Positions 17,130 through 25,779 of a DNA stretch of 64,000 bases are shown in pieces. The notes below the pieces were generated by a model. That model saw nothing but the letters and a program-made list of their open reading frames with translations. It did no database searches and was not told the origin of the DNA. Position 1 is the first letter of the stretch. Every line of letters starts with the position of its first letter. A program made the translations under genes and the position numbers. The stretch spans positions 1 through 64,000 of the forward strand of contig CAYNBZ010000002.1 in assembly GCA_964395975.1 (NCBI GenBank). Direction: 5' to 3'. The stretch is from Avimuribaculum sp964395975. Lineage in GTDB: Bacteria > Bacteroidota > Bacteroidia > Bacteroidales > Muribaculaceae.

Positions 17130-17564
17130 TTATAAACGGTCGTAGGGAAGCATTGCAAGCATTTGTCCGAACTTTTTCACTCCATCGCCAAGTGGCTTTG
17201 AGGCCATTGCGCGGAGCATTATGTTTAGGTCTATTTCAAATGTCACAAGGATTTTTGTTTGCGTGTCGATGATTTCGTCAAGATCGATTATGGCCTTGAA
17301 TGCAATAGGGAAAGGTTGCGCTGTCATCACGATTCTTGTGGGTTGGGTGCGCTCGACGATTTGCAAGTTTACTTTGCCCACGGGATTTGCTGTAAATGAG
17401 ATGGAATCGTTTGAAAATTCTACGTCCGACAAGCGTTGTTTCATTTCACCCGGAATATTATCGTTGTCGATGAGTTGCTTGAAGCATTCAGGGTTCGACA
17501 ACTTGCCATATACGGTAGAAATATTATAGTTTACAATTTCTTCGTTGCTTTTGTATGCATCCAT
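17130..17564 (-). CDS. SRPBCC (START/polyketide-cyclase-like) domain protein
   Basis: This 144-residue protein has the size and pattern of a single SRPBCC helix-grip fold: an N-terminal strand (SNEEIVNYNISTVYGKLSNP), a long middle sheet (IVERTQPTRIVMTAQPFP) and a C-terminal helix (GDGVKKFGQMLAML). Such proteins bind hydrophobic ligands in a central cavity; no ligand can be named. The start is taken at the ATG at 17564 (MDAYKSNEEIV), because the longer frame overlaps the end of pyrE. It lies 22 bases downstream of pyrE and is probably co-transcribed; this pairing recurs in Bacteroidetes genomes as I recall. Confidence 0.75.
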   Translation of the reverse strand: MDAYKSNEEIVNYNISTVYGKLSNPECFKQLIDNDNIPGEMKQRLSDVEFSNDSISFTANPVGKVNLQIVERTQPTRIVMTAQPFPIAFKAIIDLDEIIDTQTKILVTFEIDLNIMLRAMASKPLGDGVKKFGQMLAMLPYDRL

Positions 17565-17586
17565 ATTCGTGTGTGAATTGGGTTGT

Positions 17587-18246
17587 TTATTCAACAGCAG
17601 AGTCATCGGCTTTATCGGGAGTCCAATTAGCAGGATCACGGCGCCATTCTTTCAATGTTTCCACGTCTGATGCCTTGATGTAGTTGGTCTTTAGGGCTAC
17701 TTCAATCATTGCGCTATAGTTGCTGATGGTATGTAGCTCGATGCCTGCTTCTTTGAATTTCTTTATCGACACGGGGAACTCGTAAGTGAAAATTGCAACC
17801 ATTCCCACCACTTCGCAACCGACATTACGAATGGCCTCGCAAGCCTTGAGGCTGCTGCCGCCTGTCGAGATAAGGTCTTCGATGACCACCACACGTTGTC
17901 CCGCTTTGAGGTTACCCTCGATTAGGTTTTCAAGTCCATGGTCTTTGGGACTGGAACGTACATATACGTATGGCAGTCCGAGTGTATCGGCAACCAATGC
18001 TCCTTGTGCTATGGCTCCGGTGGCTACTCCAGCAATAACATCTACACGACCATATTTTTCAAGAATGATGCGGCATAACTCCACTTTTATGAAGTTGCGT
18101 ATGTCAGGGTATGAAAGAGTTTTCCGGTTGTCAGTATATATAGGGGAGTTCCACCCTGATGCCCATGTGAATGGGTTTTCGGGCTGAAGGATTATAGCAC
18201 TGATGTTTAGCAATTTTTCGGCTAAGATGTGGTCAACTTTTTCCAT
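17587..18246 (-). CDS. pyrE: Orotate phosphoribosyltransferase
   Basis: This 219-residue enzyme joins orotate to PRPP to form OMP in pyrimidine synthesis. The PRPP-binding motif VVIEDLISTGGSS lies near residues 119-132, the flexible-loop basic stretch VRSSPKDHG near 97-105, and the GVATGAIAQGALVAD segment near 73-88. Its length is normal. The ATG at 18246 is preceded at 33 bases by a -7-like box. It is followed by the SRPBCC gene on the same strand. Confidence 0.94.
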   Translation of the reverse strand: MEKVDHILAEKLLNISAIILQPENPFTWASGWNSPIYTDNRKTLSYPDIRNFIKVELCRIILEKYGRVDVIAGVATGAIAQGALVADTLGLPYVYVRSSPKDHGLENLIEGNLKAGQRVVVIEDLISTGGSSLKACEAIRNVGCEVVGMVAIFTYEFPVSIKKFKEAGIELHTISNYSAMIEVALKTNYIKASDVETLKEWRRDPANWTPDKADDSAVE

Positions 18247-18278
18247 TGGTTTGAGATCTATTGATTATTTCTTTTGTG

Positions 18279-18286
18279 CAAATGTA
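18279..18286 (-). promoter_or_regulatory. Possible pyrE promoter -7 box
   Basis: On the minus strand TACATTTG matches TAnnTTTG and lies 33 bases before the pyrE ATG. No TTG is found at the usual -33 spacing, so support is partial. Confidence 0.4.
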
Positions 18287-18680
18287 CAATATAAATCGCA
18301 CAAAATGTAAATAAATCAAAATTATATTTTTGCATGATGTCAAGAATTTTATTATATGTGTATAAAATAGCAATATCACTCTTTCAATGACCCTAAAGCG
18401 TGTTTTAAATATTTTTTGATTGCCGTACGTTTGTTTTAATTCGATGGATTGCTATAGTGAATCGCGTGAGAAGGTTGTAAGTAAAGATGAGTGTGAATTT
18501 CGGCAGATTATAGCAGTGCGTTTTTATTTACTGTAATTATGGCAAATAGCCCAAAATATGAATTAAAAAAGTAAAGAACTATCTTCTTAAAACATAAGTT
18601 ATTAATCTTTTTTTTAAATATACTTCTTTTTTATATGGCGAAGTGAAAAACAAAATTACCTTTCTTAAAAACAATTTTAC

Positions 18681-18712
18681 TTGTTAATGTGGTAAACTTT
18701 AATTTATCTTTA
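18681..18712 (+). promoter_or_regulatory. Possible PUL promoter upstream of the first GH2 gene
   Basis: TTG at 18681-18683 and TATCTTTA at 18705-18712 (one base off TAnnTTTG) are 21 bases apart. The leader to the ATG at 18750 would be about 30 bases. Direct control by the hybrid regulator encoded at 30540 is possible but not visible. Confidence 0.4.
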
Positions 18713-18749
18713 GACAGCAAAAATATCTAACGTAAATTTAAGAATAAAC

Positions 18750-20609
18750 ATGAAAAGGTGTCATATATTTTTATATTTTATCTTATTGTCTTTTGTGACA
18801 GCTTATGCTTCATTGCCACGTCCGGAGTATCCCCGTCCACAGTTTGAAAGGGCAGAATGGATAAATCTTAACGGACAATGGAGTTATGAATTTGATTTTG
18901 CCAAAAGTGGTTTTGAACGTGATTTGCAGGCAACACAAGGTTTTGACGGTATCATTACAGTGCCTTTTTGTCCCGAGAGTATTTTATCGGGAGTCAATCA
19001 TAAAGATTTTATAAATGCCATGTGGTATCAACGTACCATAAATATACCGGTTGATTGGAATGACAAACACATCATGTTAAATTTTGGTGGCGTAGATTAC
19101 AAATCGATTATATATATTAATGGTGAAAAAGTTATGGTTCACTATGGTGGCTCGGCTTCGTTTTCAGTTGTTATTGCTCAATATGTGAAAATCGGTGATA
19201 ATAATCTCGTGGTTTATGTTGAGGATGATTTGCGTTCGATGAAGCAAACGGCAGGGAAACAGTCGCGACGGTTGGAGTCATATAATGCCTTTTATACCAG
19301 AGTAACCGGTATATGGCAAACTGTATGGTTGGAAGCTATTGAAAAAGGAGGGTTAAAGCGTTGCCGTATTACTCCGGATCTCGATAACGGTCGATTTGTG
19401 TTCGAACCCGAATTTTTCGATGTAGGTGTTGGGACAGAATTTAAAGTGAAAGTTTTTGATAATGGCAAAGAAGTAGCATCTGCGAGGGCAGTTGCGAGTA
19501 ACAATGCAACCGTAATAACACAAATAAAAAATGTAAAAACATGGTCACCCGAAGCACCGTTTCTTTACGATGTTGAATTCACGGTGATGAACGACAAAGG
19601 AGATGTGATAGATAAAGTTAAGTCTTATGCGGGAATGCGTAAAGTGGAATTGCGCGGGACAAAATTCTATCTCAATAACAAACCGTATTATCAGCGTTTG
19701 GTACTCGATCAAGGATATTATCCTGATGGGCAGTGGACTGCTCCCAATGATTCGGCTTTACGTCGTGATATCGAACTGGGTAAGTTGGCGGGGTTTAATG
19801 GTGCGCGACTACATCAAAAAGTATTTGAGCAGAGATATCTTTATTGGGCCGACAAATTGGGTTATCTTGTGTGGGGAGAATCTGCAAGTTGGGGCATGAA
19901 CTGGTGTGACCCGATTGCCGCTCGCAACATGCTAACCGAGTGGGAAGAATGTGTTCAACGCGATTATAATACTCCGTCGCTTGTGGCGTGGTCGCCACTA
20001 AATGAGTCGCGTATGGACGATGTGGACGGTCAGCGAGAACGTTTGACTGATGACCTATATTTAATTACACACCGATTGGATCGTACACGTCCTGTGGTGA
20101 CAGCAAGCGGTGGTGATCATGGACGCTTTACCGATATATATTCGGAACATACATACACTCAAGATCCTGTAAAATTATATGAAAAATTGGCTCTTGATGC
20201 TGAAGGAAAACCTTATGTACACAGACCACATCAGAGCCAACCTTATCGTGGCGAAGTGTATATGATCGATGAGTTTGGTGGAATAAGGTGGGTTAAGGAA
20301 ATGAAAACCTCCGAGGTCGGGGCAAGTGAAAATTTTTGGGGATATGGCGAGGCTCCGCACACCATCGAGGAATTTTACTGGCGACTTGAACAGCAGGTGA
20401 ATGTTATATTAAGCCTCGATCATATAGATGGTTTCTGCTTCACTCAGATTGTGGATGTGGAACTTGAAAAAAATGGTATATATACTTACGACCGTGAGGC
20501 AAAATTTGACATGGAGAGAATATACAAGATTTTCACGAAATCGCGTGAACAGGCTAAGACCGAAGTAAAACTGATGCTTGAAAAACGGCAAGCGTTGGTA
20601 GATAATTAA
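18750..20609 (+). CDS. Glycoside hydrolase family 2 enzyme
   Basis: This 619-residue protein has a signal peptide (about 1-20, ending TAYA), a GH2 sugar-binding jelly-roll (about 35-200; INLNGQWSYEFDF, MWYQRTINIP), an immunoglobulin-like domain (about 200-300; VKTWSPEAPFLYDVEF) and a TIM-barrel catalytic domain (about 300-590). The acid/base is E419 (AWSPLNESR) and the nucleophile E508 (MIDEFGGIRW). GH2 enzymes cleave beta-galactosides, beta-glucuronides, beta-mannosides or alpha-L-arabinosides; the specificity here cannot be read from sequence. It opens the PUL, 35 bases before the ELWxxDGT gene, and has a second GH2 relative at 35931. The lack of a lipobox suggests a periplasmic location. 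Confidence 0.9.
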   Translation: MKRCHIFLYFILLSFVTAYASLPRPEYPRPQFERAEWINLNGQWSYEFDFAKSGFERDLQATQGFDGIITVPFCPESILSGVNHKDFINAMWYQRTINIPVDWNDKHIMLNFGGVDYKSIIYINGEKVMVHYGGSASFSVVIAQYVKIGDNNLVVYVEDDLRSMKQTAGKQSRRLESYNAFYTRVTGIWQTVWLEAIEKGGLKRCRITPDLDNGRFVFEPEFFDVGVGTEFKVKVFDNGKEVASARAVASNNATVITQIKNVKTWSPEAPFLYDVEFTVMNDKGDVIDKVKSYAGMRKVELRGTKFYLNNKPYYQRLVLDQGYYPDGQWTAPNDSALRRDIELGKLAGFNGARLHQKVFEQRYLYWADKLGYLVWGESASWGMNWCDPIAARNMLTEWEECVQRDYNTPSLVAWSPLNESRMDDVDGQRERLTDDLYLITHRLDRTRPVVTASGGDHGRFTDIYSEHTYTQDPVKLYEKLALDAEGKPYVHRPHQSQPYRGEVYMIDEFGGIRWVKEMKTSEVGASENFWGYGEAPHTIEEFYWRLEQQVNVILSLDHIDGFCFTQIVDVELEKNGIYTYDREAKFDMERIYKIFTKSREQAKTEVKLMLEKRQALVDN

Positions 20610-20644
20610 CATAACTAATTAACAACCTGTTTAATTTTTTTAAC

Positions 20645-22504
20645 ATGAAACATTATTATTTAAACTTAATGACAGTCGCATTGATGCTCACAGGAGGAAC
20701 AATGTTGGCACAGACTTCTGAAGCTGGTGGTGAACTAATCAGCTTGTTACCCGATGGCGTTTATGCAAATATTTCTACCGAGCGTAAACCACAAAAGGAT
20801 AAAAATATGGTGGTGGCAGGTTCTCCGGAGAAGGGTTATTATGCTTTTTTTGCCGCAACTGATTCTGAGCATGGGGAAGAATTGTGGGTAACAGACGGAA
20901 CTGCTGAGGGAACTTACATGGTTAAAGATATAGTTCCCGGAACCTCTACGTCGGATGTAAGTTATCTGACACGTTTCAATGATAAAGTTGTGTTCTCGGC
21001 TTATACCGATGACTATGGTATCGAACTCTGGATTTCGGATGGAACGGAAGAAGGCACTTATATGGTGAAGGACATAAACGAAGTAGGGGATTCGTCTCCT
21101 GTCGGATTTACGCAAGTAAACGAAAATCAATTCATATTTGCTGCCTATACGTTTGAAAGCTCGTATTATGGCAGTGAGGCTCAAAGATGGCTATGGGTAA
21201 GCGATGGAACGGAAGAAGGTACCCAACTTATTAAGGAATGTAAGATGATGTACCCTGGCCAAGATAATAATGCAGAAAGATGGGCTCCTTATGTACGTGT
21301 GGGGCGTAAAGTGTTTTTTAAGGCTGATGATATAGATGGCACAATGGGTGGCGAGCTATGGGTAACAGATGGAACTACAGAAGGTACTATTTTCTTAAAA
21401 GATATTAATATCGAAGAAACAACCTTAGGTACTGCAGATTCAGCCCTTGACCATTTTGCTAATTTCTACAATGAAAAATTATTCTTCAAGGCTTGGACTC
21501 TTGACAGTGGTAACGAACCATGGGCAAGTGATGGTACACCTGAGGGTACTTATCAAATTTATGATTCCAACCCAACTTTTGCCGAAAGTGGTATAGGTAA
21601 TGGAGGGAACCTGACGATGGTTGGTGCAGAGCCATATGATGGGAAATATTATTTCCGTTCGGAGGATGTAGATATCGGTACGGAGCTTGCTTGTACAAAT
21701 TTGGAAGAAGGTAACTTCAAGACATTTGATATTCTAACCAATACACCAACTTCTTCTAATAGCAGTTATCCCGATCCGGGAGTTGTATTTGACGGTGTGT
21801 ATATGTTCTGCGCAAGTTCGGGTTTTGATGCTACATTGGAGAATAACTATGGCGGTGAGTTGCATTATACTGATGGCGAAAATGTGTATCTGCAATCTGA
21901 TTTGGCCCCGGGTACACAAAGCAACTGGGTCAAGGAGTTGACAGTGGTGTCGGGTAGCTTATATTGGTGGAATGAGTCGACAGAAGATGCTGAGAGGGCT
22001 ACTAAACTTTACAGAATTGATAACAAAGATGAATTCCCTGTAAGAGTTACCAATTTATTTGCCGATGGTGATCAGATTCACACATTGCGTAATCTTGGCG
22101 GCGATTTGATATTTACAACCAGTAATTCAGTAAAACAGGTTTATCGTTACCATTATCGTAAAGCTGATTTCGATGCTGAAACTGAAACAGATGATCTTGA
22201 ACCCGAGTATCGTACTCGTGCTGAAATTGAAGAAGATGAAAGCGGAATTAAAAATATTGCTGCAAATAATAAAAATAAAAACGTCGTTACGGTGTATCCA
22301 AATCCTGCCACAACTACATTTACTGTAAATGTAGCAGAAACTGTTAAATCGATTCTAATTTATGACATTGCTGGCAGGCTGATTTCATCTTATGCCAATT
22401 TGAATGATAACACGGTTGGTGTAGAATCTCTTGTTAGTGGTGTATATCAAGTAGTTATAACTACTGATGAAGGTACTTACACATCTCGTTTGATTAAGAA
22501 ATAA
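20645..22504 (+). CDS. ELWxxDGT-repeat secreted protein with T9SS C-terminal domain
   Basis: This 619-residue protein has a signal peptide (1-22, ending MLAQ) and at least five ELWxxDGTxEGT repeats: ELWVTDGTAEGT at about 79-90, ELWISDGTEEGT at about 127-138, then LWVSDGTEEGT, ELWVTDGTTEGT and EPWASDGTPEGT. Each repeat is a beta-propeller blade, so the core is likely a propeller. The last 75 residues (VYPNPATTTFTVNV, ILIYDIAGRLISS, GVYQVVITTDEGTYTSRLIKK) are a T9SS type A sorting domain, so the protein is exported across the outer membrane and attached or released. Its position between GH2 and susC suggests a role with glycans, perhaps binding, but no catalytic residues are recognised. Confidence 0.85.
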   Translation: MKHYYLNLMTVALMLTGGTMLAQTSEAGGELISLLPDGVYANISTERKPQKDKNMVVAGSPEKGYYAFFAATDSEHGEELWVTDGTAEGTYMVKDIVPGTSTSDVSYLTRFNDKVVFSAYTDDYGIELWISDGTEEGTYMVKDINEVGDSSPVGFTQVNENQFIFAAYTFESSYYGSEAQRWLWVSDGTEEGTQLIKECKMMYPGQDNNAERWAPYVRVGRKVFFKADDIDGTMGGELWVTDGTTEGTIFLKDINIEETTLGTADSALDHFANFYNEKLFFKAWTLDSGNEPWASDGTPEGTYQIYDSNPTFAESGIGNGGNLTMVGAEPYDGKYYFRSEDVDIGTELACTNLEEGNFKTFDILTNTPTSSNSSYPDPGVVFDGVYMFCASSGFDATLENNYGGELHYTDGENVYLQSDLAPGTQSNWVKELTVVSGSLYWWNESTEDAERATKLYRIDNKDEFPVRVTNLFADGDQIHTLRNLGGDLIFTTSNSVKQVYRYHYRKADFDAETETDDLEPEYRTRAEIEEDESGIKNIAANNKNKNVVTVYPNPATTTFTVNVAETVKSILIYDIAGRLISSYANLNDNTVGVESLVSGVYQVVITTDEGTYTSRLIKK

Positions 22505-22519
22505 ATTATAAACTCCGTG

Positions 22520-22572
22520 ATAAGGCAATGGCGCTTTACGTTTTCACACGACATTAAGTGCCATTGTCTTAT
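22520..22572 (+). terminator. Long hairpin between the ELWxxDGT gene and susC
   Basis: Arms 22520-22536 and 22556-22572 pair over 17 positions (two G-T pairs; ATAAGGCAATGGCGCTT on the left). No T run follows, so it may be a partial terminator or an mRNA-stability element that sets susC apart from the upstream genes. Confidence 0.5.
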
Positions 22573-22622
22573 AAAATATGTGTGTGGCTTTTACTCTTAA
22601 CTCCATAATATCACAATAGCAA

Positions 22623-25600
22623 ATGTTTGGACCTAAATTAAACAAATTATTTACATTGGCAATCACATTATTCGTGGTTGTACCATCATTGGCTCAGAAT
22701 GTGTCCATAACAGGGATCGTACTTGATGAAATGACTGAGGAACCGTTGATAGGCGTTTCTGTTATTGTTAAAGATTCGAGTAGTGGAACAATGACCGATT
22801 TTAGCGGGCATTTCAATATAAATGCGGATCAGTATTCTACACTGTCTTTTTCATACGTAGGATATTCTCCCGTTGAAATAGATTTAAATGGAGAACGAAA
22901 TATAACTGTGTATATGACATCAACGGCTGAAGAACTTGATGAACTTGTGGTTATAGGTTATGGTGTGCAGCGCAAGAGCGACATTACAGGTTCTATTTCA
23001 TCTATATCAGGGAAGGACATCAATGATGTTCCTGTGTCATCGGCTTTGCAGGCATTGCAGGGAAAGGCTGCCGGTGTAAGTATCATACAGAATACGGGCT
23101 CTCCCGGAGGAACCACTATGATTCAAATACGTGGTGTCGGTACGGTAAACGATTCAAACCCTCTCTATGTTGTTGATGGCTTTATTGTAGATGACATAGA
23201 TTATATTAATCCAAATGATATTGCCAATGTGGAGATATTTAAAGATGCCGCGTCGAGTGCGGTGTATGGTGCACGGGGTGCAAATGGTGTAGTGTCGATT
23301 ACTACAAAGCAAGGTGAATCGGGAAAAACTAAGATTTCATTTGACAGCTATGTCGGATTTTCCAATCCATGGAAAAAAATCGATATGATGAGTCTGGAAG
23401 AATATGCACTTGCCCGTGATTATATCGATGGCTTGTCGCAATATTCTTCTGATGGGCGTTTATATTATTCTAAAGACGATGCAGGCAACTATTATTTTGA
23501 CGAATATAAGTATTATCGGTTGGATACAATTCGCAAAAACTCTCCTCGCAGTTGGTGGGATGCCGTTACAAGAACGGGTATTAAGCAACAATACAACCTT
23601 TCGGCTTCAGGAGGCAATGACAGAACACGATATATGTTGAGTACGAGTTATTACAAAGAAACCGGTATCGTGAAAACTTCTGATTACAGTAGGGTGAATG
23701 CCCGTCTTAATGTAAGTAGCCAACTCGCCAAATGGCTGAAAGCGACGGCTAATATGTCTTATGTCAATACGGATAGAAATCCTGTGGCTGAAGGGCAAAG
23801 CAGCGCATTGAAAACTGTGCTTTCATGGAGTCCGTTGGAATATACATACGATAATGTAGGTTATTGGAATGGCAGTAACCCGTTGGCACTTATATATCGT
23901 GACCATCAAAATATCGGCTCTGACAGATTTGATGTGAATTTGACTCTCGATGCTGACATATGTAAATGGTTGACTTACCAATTTAAAGTGTCATATTACA
24001 TGCAATCTGAAAACGAAAGCAATTTTTATGAAGTAAACAAGCTTGACACCGATTTTACTATACCAACAGATTTAACCCAAGTGTATAAATATAATGGAAA
24101 AACTGATAAGTGGGAAATCAATAACCTTCTGACGTTTAATTGGCGAAACAAAGTACACAGCATAACGGTACTTGCCGGTCAAACGGCCGAAAGCTATAAG
24201 TATAATTGGACTCAAACGTATAAAAAAGGTACTGCGAGCAATGACGAAAGTTATCATTATCTGTCGAGTGGCTATACGGGTGCCGAGGCCTATGGATTGC
24301 TCGAACATTGGACCGCAGTCGGATTTATAGGACGGTTGAATTATGATTTATATGATCGTTATTTGTTGCAGGCTAATGTAAGAGCCGATGCTTCCTCCAT
24401 ATTTTCCAAAGCCAATCGTTGGGGTGTGTTCCCTTCGGTTTCATTGGGATGGAAATTTTCTAATGAGGCATTTATGGATGGTGTTGATTGGTTAAGTCTC
24501 GGCAAATTAAGATTAGGCTGGGGTATATTGGGTAATAACCGTATCGACGAATTATCAAGATATACTATAGTATATACCCAGTATAATTATCCCTATGGAA
24601 TAGGCAATCATATTCTTTATCCGGGTGCGGCATCTACTACCATAGGCAACCCTGATATAAAATGGGAAAAAACAGAAACATATAATGTAGGTATTGATTT
24701 GGGATTCCTTAAGAACAGTTTAAATTTGACCTTAGAATATTTCGATAAAACGACATCTGATATTTTACTTGAAGTGCCGACAGTGAGTTCTGCCGGATTG
24801 GAAAGCGACCCTATGGTCAATGCCGGAAAAGTGAGAAACTGGGGCTTGGAATTCAATGGAAGTTATAGGAAGACTATAAATAAATTTAGTTTTGAGGTAG
24901 GATTTAATATTTCATGGCTTAATAATGAAGTAGTAAGCCTCGGAACAGGAAATGAACCTATATATGGCGCATATTTAAGTGAAAGCAGCATAATTGATTA
25001 TGTGACTAAAACTGTGGTCGGATATCCGATTGGTAGTTTCTATGGATATGTCACTGACGGAATATTCAATACTTATGAAGAAGTGATGGGAAGTGCTCAA
25101 TATGAATCGGGTAAGAATGCTACTGACCAGACGACTCGTCCGGGTGATTTCCGTTTCAAGGATTTAAATGGCGACAATCAGATTACAGCAGAAGACCGTA
25201 CATATCTTGGTTCGCCGTGGCCTGATGTGGTATTTGGCTTGCCCATAACATTGAGCTATCGCGGTTTCAATCTTTACTTGTTCTTCCAAGGCCAGGCTGG
25301 TAATAAAATATTCAATGTAATGAAATATTATCTGTATAACGGGGCGGAAGGTAATCTTGCAGCGGATGCGGCAAGCAGGCATTGGTCGGGACAACTTGAA
25401 GATGACAGGTCTTATTATCCGTTAAATCTTACCGGCGATGTGCCCGACCTTGATGCCTCTGACACACCCCGTAATTTCAGGGCTTCAGACTTTTTTATTG
25501 AGGATGGTTCATATATCCGGTTGAAAGAATTGCGCCTTACGTATAATTTGCCAGATAAACTTATATCGAAGTGGAAATTGTCAACTTGCGCAATTTCAGT

Positions 25601-25760
25601 GAGTGCATATAATTTGCTCACTTTTACAGGATATTCAGGTCTTGACCCTGAAGTAGGTAAAGTTAGCGGTACTGAAAGCAATAATCTCAGTATGGGTGTC
25701 GACCATGGCAATTATCCACAATCTCGGACATTCACCATTGGTCTCAAAATTGGTATATGA
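22623..25760 (+). CDS. SusC/RagA-family TonB-linked outer membrane transporter
   Basis: This 1045-residue protein imports oligosaccharides through the outer membrane using TonB energy, together with its SusD lid. It has a signal peptide (about 1-24, ending SLAQ), a carboxypeptidase-D-regulatory-like domain (about 25-105; ITGIVLDEMTEEPLIGVSV), a TonB-box-like segment near EELDELVVIGYGVQRK, a plug domain (about 115-230; LQALQGKAAGVSI, PLYVVDGFIVDD, IEIFKDAASSAVYGARGANGVV-type signature) and a 22-strand barrel to a C-terminal IGLKIGI. Length is typical of the family. The susD gene starts 19 bases after its stop. Confidence 0.95.
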   Translation: MFGPKLNKLFTLAITLFVVVPSLAQNVSITGIVLDEMTEEPLIGVSVIVKDSSSGTMTDFSGHFNINADQYSTLSFSYVGYSPVEIDLNGERNITVYMTSTAEELDELVVIGYGVQRKSDITGSISSISGKDINDVPVSSALQALQGKAAGVSIIQNTGSPGGTTMIQIRGVGTVNDSNPLYVVDGFIVDDIDYINPNDIANVEIFKDAASSAVYGARGANGVVSITTKQGESGKTKISFDSYVGFSNPWKKIDMMSLEEYALARDYIDGLSQYSSDGRLYYSKDDAGNYYFDEYKYYRLDTIRKNSPRSWWDAVTRTGIKQQYNLSASGGNDRTRYMLSTSYYKETGIVKTSDYSRVNARLNVSSQLAKWLKATANMSYVNTDRNPVAEGQSSALKTVLSWSPLEYTYDNVGYWNGSNPLALIYRDHQNIGSDRFDVNLTLDADICKWLTYQFKVSYYMQSENESNFYEVNKLDTDFTIPTDLTQVYKYNGKTDKWEINNLLTFNWRNKVHSITVLAGQTAESYKYNWTQTYKKGTASNDESYHYLSSGYTGAEAYGLLEHWTAVGFIGRLNYDLYDRYLLQANVRADASSIFSKANRWGVFPSVSLGWKFSNEAFMDGVDWLSLGKLRLGWGILGNNRIDELSRYTIVYTQYNYPYGIGNHILYPGAASTTIGNPDIKWEKTETYNVGIDLGFLKNSLNLTLEYFDKTTSDILLEVPTVSSAGLESDPMVNAGKVRNWGLEFNGSYRKTINKFSFEVGFNISWLNNEVVSLGTGNEPIYGAYLSESSIIDYVTKTVVGYPIGSFYGYVTDGIFNTYEEVMGSAQYESGKNATDQTTRPGDFRFKDLNGDNQITAEDRTYLGSPWPDVVFGLPITLSYRGFNLYLFFQGQAGNKIFNVMKYYLYNGAEGNLAADAASRHWSGQLEDDRSYYPLNLTGDVPDLDASDTPRNFRASDFFIEDGSYIRLKELRLTYNLPDKLISKWKLSTCAISVSAYNLLTFTGYSGLDPEVGKVSGTESNNLSMGVDHGNYPQSRTFTIGLKIGI

Positions 25761-25779
25761 AACTAAAAATATATAGATT

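Larger units (their letters stand above)
18247..18749. other. Divergent AT-rich region between pyrE and the PUL
   Basis: About 500 bases with no credible gene. It holds promoter-like sequences at each end, described separately. The middle is AT-rich with several long A/T runs and shows no convincing hairpin or RNA gene. Confidence 0.5.

Noticed and set aside
20645..22504. Repeated ELWxxDGT coding units considered as a DNA repeat array
   Set aside because: The repetition is at protein level with diverged DNA, so it is not a CRISPR or simple repeat.
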